DNA of 64,000 nt from Elephas maximus indicus (taxonomy: Eukaryota; Chordata; Mammalia; Proboscidea; Elephantidae). Below, in pieces: positions 56,293 through 64,000 of this stretch. Made by a program: the position numbers and the translations under genes. Each line of letters opens with the position of its first letter. Within the stretch, counting starts at the first letter, position 1. The notes beneath the pieces are model-generated. The model worked only from the letters and a program-made list of their open reading frames with translations, searched no databases and had not been told where the DNA came from. The DNA lies in the NCBI RefSeq assembly GCF_024166365.1, contig NC_064838.1:73052001-73116000 (forward strand). Direction: 5' to 3'.

Positions 56293-57563
56293 AAAACCTG
56301 GAAATAGACATGCCATACAATCCAGGCATCTCACTCTTAGGAATATATCCTAGAGAAAAAAGAGCCATCATACAAATAGATAGATGCACATCCATACGTT
56401 CATGTTCATTGCAGCATTATTCCTAATATCTAAAAGATGGAAACAACCTAAGTGCCCATCAAGAGATGAATGGATAAACAAACTATGGTACATACACACA
56501 GTGGAATACTACCCAACGATAAAGAACAATGATGAATCAGCAAAACATCTCACAACATACATGAATCTGGAAGGTATTATGCTGAGTGAAATAAGCCAGT
56601 CACAAAGGGACAAATATTCTGTGAGACCACTGGTATAAAAACTCACGAAAAGGTTTACAAAAATGAACAAACAATCTCTGATGGTTACTAGGCAGGGGAG
56701 GAGTCGGTATGGAAAAACACTAATTAGACAATAGATAAGTGGTAACCTTAGTGAATGGTAAGAGAGTACACAATACTGGGAGTGTCACCTCTACTTGATT
56801 AGGGCAAAGTCATGAAAGCTTCATAGACACAGCCAAACTCCCTGAGGGACCAAATTATTGGGCTGAGGGCTGGGGACTATGGTCTCAGGGGACATCTAGC
56901 TCAGTGAGCACAACATAATTTATAAAGAAATATTCTACATTCTACTTGATGTTTAGCATCTGGGGTCTTCCAAGCTTGTGAGCATCCATCTAAGATATCT
57001 CACTTGCCCCACCCCATCTGGACCAAGGGAGAATTAAGAAAAACAAAGACACAAGGGAAAGATAAGTCCAAAGGACTAATGGAACACAAATACCACAGTC
57101 TCCACTAAACTGAGTCCAGCCCAACTAGATGGTGCCCAGCTACCACCAACAACTGCTCTAACAGGAATCAGAATAGAGGGTTTTGGACAGATATGGAGAA
57201 AAATGTAGACCAGAATTCTAACTCCAAAAAAAGACCAGGCTTACTGATCTGACAGAGACTGGCAAAACCATGAGACTGTGGTCCCCAGACACCCTTTTAA
57301 CTTAGTACTGAATTTATTCCTGAGGTACACCCTTTAGCCGAAGATCAGACAGGCCCATAAAAGAAAATGAGACTAAATGGGCACACCAGTCCAGGGGCAA
57401 GGACGAGAAGGCAGAAGGGGGCGGGGAAGCTGGTAATGGGGAACCCAAGACGGAGAAGGGGAGAGTGTTGACATGTTGTGAGGGTGGCAACCAATGTCAC
57501 AAAATAGTATGTGTATTTATTGCTTAATTAGAAACTAGTTTACTCTTTAAACCTTCCTTTAAA
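56293..57563 (+). mobile_element. Second forward L1: ORF2 end and 3' UTR of another subfamily
   Basis: Begins in ORF2 (ctggaaatagacatgccata) with open text at 56384-56638 (FIAALFLISKRWKQPKCPS, then YIHTVEYYPTIKNNDESAKH), then a 3' UTR different from the neighbouring element but homologous to 15508-16015 and 37950-38540. It starts right after the previous poly-A and ends before the expected terminus. Confidence 0.9.
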
Positions 57564-58204
57564 TTACAGTAGCCAAAATGAGAATGAAAACACAACAGAC
57601 AAAAGCTTTTAAGATACGGCAAAAGCAGTGGTCAGAGGAAAATTTACAGCAATAAAAGAGAAAGGGCCAAAATCAAGTTTAACCCTACAACTCAAACAAA
57701 TAGAAAAGGAGCAGCAAAAGGAGTCCCCACTCACCAGAAGAATGAAAATAATAAAGATCACAGCAGAAAAGAATGAAATAGAAAACAAAACAAAAAGTAG
57801 AAAGAATCAACAAGACTAAAAGTTGGTTCTTTGAGAGGATCAATAAAACTGGAATAATAGAGGTAGAAAATTTGAACAAGCCAATAGCAAAAGAAGAAAT
57901 TGTAGATGTCATAAAACAAACAAACAAACTACCAACAAAAAGTCCCAGCCACGTCAGCTTCACTGGAAAATTCTACCAAACATTCAGAGAAGAGTTGACA
58001 ACAATTCTACTCAAACTATTCCAGGACATAGAAAAGGAAGAAATACTCCGTAATTCATGCTACAAAGCCAGCAATATTCTGATACCAAAGCCATGCAAAG
58101 ACATTACTAAAAAAGAAAATTATATACCAATAGCCTTTATGAATATAGATGCAAAAACTCTCAACAAAATTCTAGCCAACCAACACTATATAATGATTCA
58201 AGAT
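57564..58204 (+). mobile_element. Forward L1 piece: ORF2 before and into the RT domain
   Basis: Text such as ggtcagaggaaaatttacag, open frame [20 protein letters not shown] at 57878-57937 and [20 protein letters not shown] at 58058-58117 are the region leading into the reverse transcriptase fingers. It ends abruptly at about 58204, where endonuclease-coding sequence begins. Confidence 0.85.
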
Positions 58205-61200
58205 ACAATTCATCATGAAGGCTTAACTACAATAAACACTTATGCACCCAATGTCAGGGCTCCAAAAGACATAAAGCAAACACTAAGAGCAATGAAAAGA
58301 GAAATTGACAGTTCCACAATAATAGCGGGAGACTTCAACAGACCACCCTCAGTAACGGGCAAAACATCAGACCACTCTCAGTAATGGACAAAACATCTAG
58401 AAACAAACTCAACAGAGATACAGAAGAGCTAAAGAGCACAATCAGCCAATTTGACCTCACAGACATATATAGAACACTCCACCCAACAGCTGCAAAGTAC
58501 ACTTTCTTTTCCAGTGCACATGGAACATTCTCCAGAATAGACCACATCTTAGGCCACAGAGCAACCCTCAACAAAATCTAAAACAAATTGTCTTCTCTGA
58601 CCACAATGCCATCAAAGTAAAATTAACAACAGGAAGACTAAGGAAAAAAAAATCAATTACATGGAAAGTGAATAACACCATACTTCAAAACCACTAGGCA
58701 ATAGAAGAAATCAGAGATGGAATCAAAAAATTCCTAGAATCAAATAAGAATGAAAATACATCATATCAAAACCTTTGGGACACACCCAAGGCAGTCCTCA
58801 GAGGTCAATTTACAGCAATAGATGCACACATCAAAAAAGAAGAGCCAAATCAAAAATTAGCTGTACAACTTCAACAAATAGAAAACACTCATACACAAAA
58901 AGGCCCAGACGCACCAGAAGAAAGGAAATAATAAAGCTCAGAGCATATATAAATGAAATAGGAGTAGAATAGAAAGAATTAAGAAAGCCAAAAGTTAGTT
59001 CTTTGAAAGGATGAACAAAATCGACAAACCACTGGCCAAATTGACAAAAGAAAAACAGGAGAGGAGGAAAATAATCCAAATAAGAATGAAACAGGGGATA
59101 TTACAACAGACCCAACTGAAATAGAAAGGATCATGACAGAGTATTATGAAAAACTATACTCCAACAAATTTGAAAACCTAGAGAAAATGGACAAATTTCT
59201 AGAAACACACTACCTACCCAAACTAACACAAAATGATTTTGAGAAGAGATTAAAAAGGTAATTAAAAAAAAAACAAAACAAATAAATGCCCTGGCCCAGA
59301 TGTCTTTCCTGGAGAATTCTACCAAACATTCAAAGAGCTCACACCAGTACTACTCAAAACTATTTCAGAACACAGAAAATGAAGTGATACTTTTAAATTC
59401 ACTCTACGAAGCCCTTATAACCCTGATACCAAAACCATGCAGACACCAAAAAAAAAAAAAAAAAAAAATTACGGACCAATATCTCTCAGGAATATAGAAA
59501 CTAAAATTTTCACCAAAATTCTAGCCCATAGAAATCAGCATCACATCAAAAAAAATAAGACACCACAACCACTTAGGATTCATACCAGGTGTGCAAGGAT
59601 GGTCCAACAGTAGAAAATCAATCAGTGTAATCCACCATATAAACAAAAAGAATCACATGATCATCTCAATCAATGCAAAAAAGGCATTCAACAAAGTCCA
59701 ACACACATTCCTGATAAAAACTCTCAATAAAATAGCTATAGAAGGAAAATTTTTCAACATAATAAAGGGCTTATATGCAAAACCAATGGCCAACATCATT
59801 CTTAATTGGGAGATGCTGAAAACATTCCCCTTCAGAACAGGACAAGACAAGGATGCCCTGTATGACCACTCCTATTTAAAATTCTATTGGAAATCCTAGC
59901 TAGAGCAATAAAATAGAAACAAAAATAAAGGGCATCCAAATTGGTAATGAAGAAATTAAACTCTTATCTATTTGTGGATGCTAAAAAAAAAAAAAAAAAA
60001 AAAAAACATAGAAGACCCAAAAAACTCCATGAGAAAACTACTGGAACTAATACAAAGATTCAGCAGAGCAGCAGGATACAAGATAAACATACAAAAATCA
60101 GTTGGATTTCTACACATCAATAAAGAGAACAATGGAAAGGAAATCAGGAAAACAATACCATTTGTAATAGCCCCTAAAAAAAAATAAAATATTTGGGAAA
60201 AAATCTAACCAAGGATGTAAAAGACCTATACAAAGAAAACTATAAAACATTACTGCCAGAAAACAAGAAATCTGCATAAATGGAAAAACATACCATGCTC
60301 ATGGATAGGTAGACTCAACATGGTGAAAATCACAATTCTTCCCAAAGCGATTTACATATATATCGCAGTACCAATCCAAATACCAACAACATTCTTTAAA
60401 GAGATGGAAAAACTTATCATGAACTTTATATGGAAAGGGAAGAAGCCCCAGGTAAGTAAATCACTATTAAAAAAGAAGAATAAAGTAGGAGGACTCACAC
60501 TACCTGACCTCATGACCTACTACACAACTACAGTCCTCAAAACAGCCTGGTTCTGGTACAATGACAGATACATTGACCAACGGAACGGAATTGAGAACCC
60601 AGATGTAAATCCATCCACCTACGGTCACCTGATGATCGACAAGGGTCCAAAGTCCATCAAATGGGAAAAAGAGAGACTTTTTAAAAAACGGTGCTCGCAA
60701 AACATGGTGTCCACTTACAAAAAAAAAAAAAAAACAACAAACAGTACCCACACTTCACAAAGTATACAAAAACTAATTCAAAATGGTTCAGAGACCTAAC
60801 TATAAAACCAAAAACCATGAAGTTCACAGAGGCCCTAATACATGTCATTAACAGGATACAAACCACAACCAACAACACACAAGCTCCAGAGGATAAGCTA
60901 GATAACTGGGATCTTCTAAAAATTAAACACTTATGTTCATCAAAAGACTTCACCAAAAGAGTAAAAAGAGAACCTACAGACTGGGAAATGATTTTTGGCT
61001 ATTACAAATCAGACAAAGGTCTAATCTCGAAAATCTACAAAAAAATCCAACACCTCTACAACAAAAAGACAAATAAACCAATTAAAAAACGGGCAAAGGA
61101 AATGAGGAGTCACTTCACCAAAGACGATATTCAGGGGGCCAACAGACGCATGAGGCAATGCTCATGATCTCTAGCAATTAGAGATACGCAAATCAAAACC

Positions 61201-61713
61201 AGAATGAGATAACATCTCACCCCGGCATTATCAGCACAAATTAGTGAAACGGGAAATAACTAATGTTGGAGAGGCTGCAGGGAGATCAGGGCTCTTGTGC
61301 CCTGCTGGTGGGAATGCAAAATGATACAACCATTTTGGAAAACAATATGGTGCTTCCTTAGAAAGCTAGAAATAGAAATACTATATGATCCAGGAATCCC
61401 ACTCCTAGGAATATATCCTAGAGAAATAAGTCATCACATGAATAGACATGCACGACCATGTTCACTGCAGCATTGTTCACAATAGCAAAAAGATGGAAAC
61501 AACCTAGATGCCCATCAACAGGTAAATGGATAAACAATGATACATACACACAATGCAGTAGTACCCAATGATAAAGAACAATGATGAATCTGCGAAGTAT
61601 CTGATAACATGGATGGATCTGAAGGGCATTACGCTGAGTAAAATAGGTCAATCACAAACGGACAAATATCCTATGAGACCTCAACTCTAAATGCTCATGA
61701 AAAGGTTTACATA
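58205..61713 (+). mobile_element. Forward L1 piece: most of ORF2, early poly-A
   Basis: Endonuclease C-terminal half (AGDFNRPPS near 58325; SSAHGTFSRIDHILGHRATL near 58515), RT region 58700-60250 with many breaks, then C-terminus 60320-61700 ([42 protein letters not shown]). It ends in a poly-A about 30 bp beyond the ORF2 stop area, without the long 3' UTR. At about 59968 the RT active-site string reads FVDA followed by a run of 26 A, so the catalytic site is destroyed. Confidence 0.9.
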
Positions 61714-61757
61714 CAAAAAAAAAAAAAATCTTTGTTATTAATCACGATTACCTTGAT

Positions 61758-61803
61758 TTAAGGAGCCCTGATGGTGCAATGATTAAGGACTCAGCCACTA
61801 CCT
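61758..61803 (+). mobile_element. AfroSINE head only (3'-truncated)
   Basis: Only the tRNA-like head, aaggagccctgatggtgcaa then tgattaaggactcag, is present. The body and tail are absent and old L1 text follows. LINE-mobilised SINEs lose 5' ends, so a later deletion is likely. Confidence 0.75.
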
Positions 61804-62702
61804 AAAAACAATGAACAATCTGAAAAGGAAATTTAGAAAACAATTCCATTTTCAATGACATCTTAAATAATACAATACCAAGGAGTTAATTTAACCAGGA
61901 AGGTGAAAAAACTGTACACTGAAAACTATAGAAAAATGTCATTGAAAGAAATTAAAGAAGATCTGAATAAAGGGAAAGACACTTCTTGGATTTTAAGACT
62001 TAATACTGTTAAGATAGAAATACTACCCAAAGTGACGTAGAGATTCAACATGATTCCTATCAAAATGCCAATAGTCCTTATTGTAGAAGTAGAGAAGCCA
62101 ATCCTCAAATTCATATGGAATTGCAAGGAGCCCCCAATAGCCAAAGCAATCTTGAAAAAGAACAACAAAGCAGGAGGACTCACACTTCTATTTCAAAATG
62201 TACTATAAAGCTATAGTAATCCAAACAGTCTGGTACCAGTATACAGATAGAGATATAGACAAACAGGCTAGAATTGGGAGTCCAGAAATAAGCGCATGTG
62301 TCTGTGGGCAACTGATGTTGAACTAGGGTGCCAAGTCCCTTCAGTGGGGGAAAAAATAGTCTCTTCAACAAATGATGCTGGGACTGTTGGATCTCTCTAT
62401 GCACAAGAATGAAGTTTGACTCATATCTCATACCTTATATAAAGATTAAATCAAAATGGATCAATGACTAAGTGTAAAAACTAAAACCATGAAACTCTTA
62501 GAATAGGGGTAATGTTTCAGGACCTAGTTTTTGACAGTGGATTCTTACATATGACGCCAAAAGCATGAACAATAAAAGATAAAATAGGTAAGTTGGACTT
62601 CATCAAAATTAAAAACTTCTGTGTATCAGAGAAATTTATCAAGGAAGTGAAGAAACAACCTACAGAATGGGAGAAAATATTTGGGAAGCATGTAATATCC
62701 AG

Positions 62703-62862
62703 AATATATACTACGGCACAGCGGTTAAGAGCTAAGGCTGCTAACCAAAAGTCCGGCCGTTCAAATCCACCAGTTGCTCTTTGGAAACCCTATGGGGCAG
62801 TTCTACTTTGTCCTATAGAATCGCTATCGGTCAGAATCAACTTCATGGCAACAGGTTTTGGT
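62703..62862 (+). mobile_element. AfroSINE
   Basis: Head ctacggcacagcggttaaga, box-B-like agtccggccgttcaaatcc and tail caacttcatggcaacaggtt. It lies immediately next to the tRNA-Gly-headed SINE. Confidence 0.9.
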
Positions 62863-63180
62863 TTTATCTGTGGTGATTCAGTGGTAAAATTCTCGACCTC
62901 GATGTAGGAGACCCCTGTCTGTCAGTGGAGAATTGCTGAATATGTTGCCGAATAGGTCTCCGTGGAGCTTCCAGACTAAGATGAACTAAGAAGAAAGGCC
63001 GGTGGCAATCTTCTGAAAAATCAGCTAATGAAAACCCTGTGGATCACAGTGGTACATTCTGCAACCGATCATATGAGTGGCGTAGGACTAGGCAGTATTT
63101 CATTCCGTTGTGCATGGGGTCTCCATGAATCAGAGGCGGACTCAACAACAGCTAACAGCAAGAACAACAGCAACAACTCA
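62863..63180 (+). mobile_element. Composite SINE with tRNA-Gly-like head, RTE core and RTE-like tail
   Basis: The head ggtgattcagtggtaaaatt then ctcgacctcgatgtaggaga matches tRNA-Gly (ggttcagtggtagaattctc). A core cagtggagaattgctgaata, then gtggagcttccagactaaga matches RTE 5' UTR sequence at 41235-41250. The end (ttgtgcatggggtctccatg, atcagaggcggactcaacaa) is RTE/AfroSINE-like, with (aac)n tail. Confidence 0.85.
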
Positions 63181-63297
63181 ACAACGAAAAGACGAAGGAC
63201 TGAGTTAAAAAATGGGCAAAGGACTTGACTAGACATTTCATCAAAGAACTATCCAAATGGGCAATAAGCATATGAAAAGATGCTCAACGGTCATTAG

Positions 63298-63612
63298 TCA
63301 TGGTTGTTAGTGGCCATTGAGTCAAGTTGCTAGCATTCCACCCTGACTTATGGAGACCTCATCCACAACAGAATGAAATGCTGCCTGGTCTTGTGCCGTC
63401 CCATCCCCATGATGAGTTGCAGATCGGCAGGCTTTTCTTCCTAGTCCGTCTTCGTCCAGAAGCTCCACTGAAACGTATTCAGCATCATAGCAACACACAA
63501 GCCTCCACTGACAGACAGGCGGTAGCTGCACATGAGGTGCATTGGCCTGGAATGAAACCTGTGTCTCCTGCATGGAGGGCAAGAATTCTACCCCTGTACC
63601 GCCACTGCCCCC
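63298..63612 (-). mobile_element. Composite tRNA-Gly-headed SINE, reverse strand
   Basis: Minus strand from 63612: a tRNA-Gly-like head with ggggtagaattcttgccctc and box B caggtttcattccaggcc, then the gly acceptor end caatgcacctcatgtgc. The RTE-like core follows (cagtggagcttctggacgaa) and the RTE-like tail at the left (gttgttagtggccattgagt). Same composite family as 62863-63180, opposite orientation, 117 bp away. Confidence 0.88.
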
Positions 63613-63734
63613 TTATAGTGTTTCATAGCATCTTCAAATTTCGTGTGTTCGAAATTAAATTTATCGTCTTCCTTTCCCCGAAAATTCTGTTACTCTGTTT
63701 CCCTCATTGGTGAATGGTGCTATCATCTGTTCAG
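63613..63734. other. No recognised element
   Basis: Short unassigned spacer. Confidence 0.3.
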
Positions 63735-64000
63735 TTCCAGAAGTCATAAATTCAAAAGTCATTCTTAACTCCTCCTTCCATCACCCTCCCATAGTCACTT
63801 GATTACTAAGTTCTGTTGATTCTGTCTTAATATCCTAGAAATCGTTCCGCTTCTTTCATCCCTTCTGCTATGGTTCAGGTTCTTATTTGAACCATTGACT
63901 ACTGCATCAGCCTCTTAATTGCCCTTCTGGAATTTAGGCTGACTCTTTGATCTTTCTTGTTAGTGTATTCAATTCTTAACATTTCTGAGATACAAATCTG
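63735..64000 (+). mobile_element. L2-like fragment, runs off the window
   Basis: The text gattactaagttctgttgat, cttaatatcctagaaatcgt and accattgactactgcatcag, cctcttaattgcccttctgg follow the L2 body consensus in sense. The element continues beyond 64000. Confidence 0.5.

Larger units (their letters stand above)
61804..63297 (+). mobile_element. Old forward L1 ORF2 region, interrupted by two SINEs
   Basis: L1 text covers 61804-62702 (tctgaaaaggaaatttagaa; caagtccct-bearing ORF2 parts; aattaaaaacttctgtgtat). It resumes at 63181-63297 (aaaaaatgggcaaaggactt then gactagacatttcat). The breakpoint agaatatatac / actcaacaacgaaaagacg fits a normal L1 reading. All frames are broken. Confidence 0.8.

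Noticed and set aside
62863-63612. Functional tRNA-Gly genes
   Set aside because: The heads are diverged and are joined to SINE bodies and tails; acceptor stems would not pair properly.
1-64000. CRISPR arrays, operons or phage-type defence systems
   Set aside because: Dispersed repeats are SINEs, L1, RTE and LTRs with TSDs; no regular spacer pattern and no prokaryotic gene organisation.

Overview
The window is mammalian nuclear DNA from an afrotherian, most likely an elephant or close relative. The main evidence is more than 30 copies of tRNA-derived AfroSINE-type elements whose 3' ends match the tail of an RTE (BovB-like) LINE, several RTE copies, and a distinctive L1 family with long 3' UTRs. 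I see no bacterial-style genes, operons, CRISPR arrays, rRNA genes or intact tRNA genes, and no convincing functional host protein-coding gene. Nearly all long open frames are decayed transposon proteins. Family names are from memory of repeat consensus features and were not searched.

Layout. 1-900: degenerate Pro-rich tandem repeat of about 150 bp. 1.1-2.9 kb: LTR fragment and decayed endogenous retrovirus pol relic. 3.5-4.3 kb: probable reverse-strand LTR. 4.3-16 kb: AfroSINEs, several with exact target-site duplications (TSDs), MIR and L2 fragments, a solo LTR inside an L2, and an RTE/SINE chimera. 16-31 kb: old and younger L1 pieces, RTE-derived elements, a solo LTR split by an RTE insertion, and an old L1 split by another solo LTR. 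31-40 kb: scattered SINEs, a 5'-truncated RTE with TSD, a second L2-hosted solo LTR, and unremarkable unique DNA. 40.3-49.3 kb: a hAT-transposase-like relic split by about 8.3 kb of nested L1, RTE, LTR and SINE insertions. 50-61.7 kb: tandem forward L1 copies, including a 6.2 kb element with 5' UTR, ORF1, endonuclease and ORF2 C-terminus but an internal deletion of the reverse-transcriptase core. 61.8-63.6 kb: an old L1 carrying an AfroSINE and two inverted tRNA-Gly-headed SINEs. 63.7-64 kb: L2-like DNA.

How the parts relate. The elements form a retrotransposition ecology. RTE supplies a tail shared by both SINE classes and sequence blocks found in composite elements, and L1 supplies the bulk DNA. 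LTRs and DNA-transposon relics are older layers. TSDs give the order of several insertions directly. Two weak candidate host exons (minus strand near 17.2-17.6 kb, plus strand near 33.95 kb) are flagged as hypotheses only.
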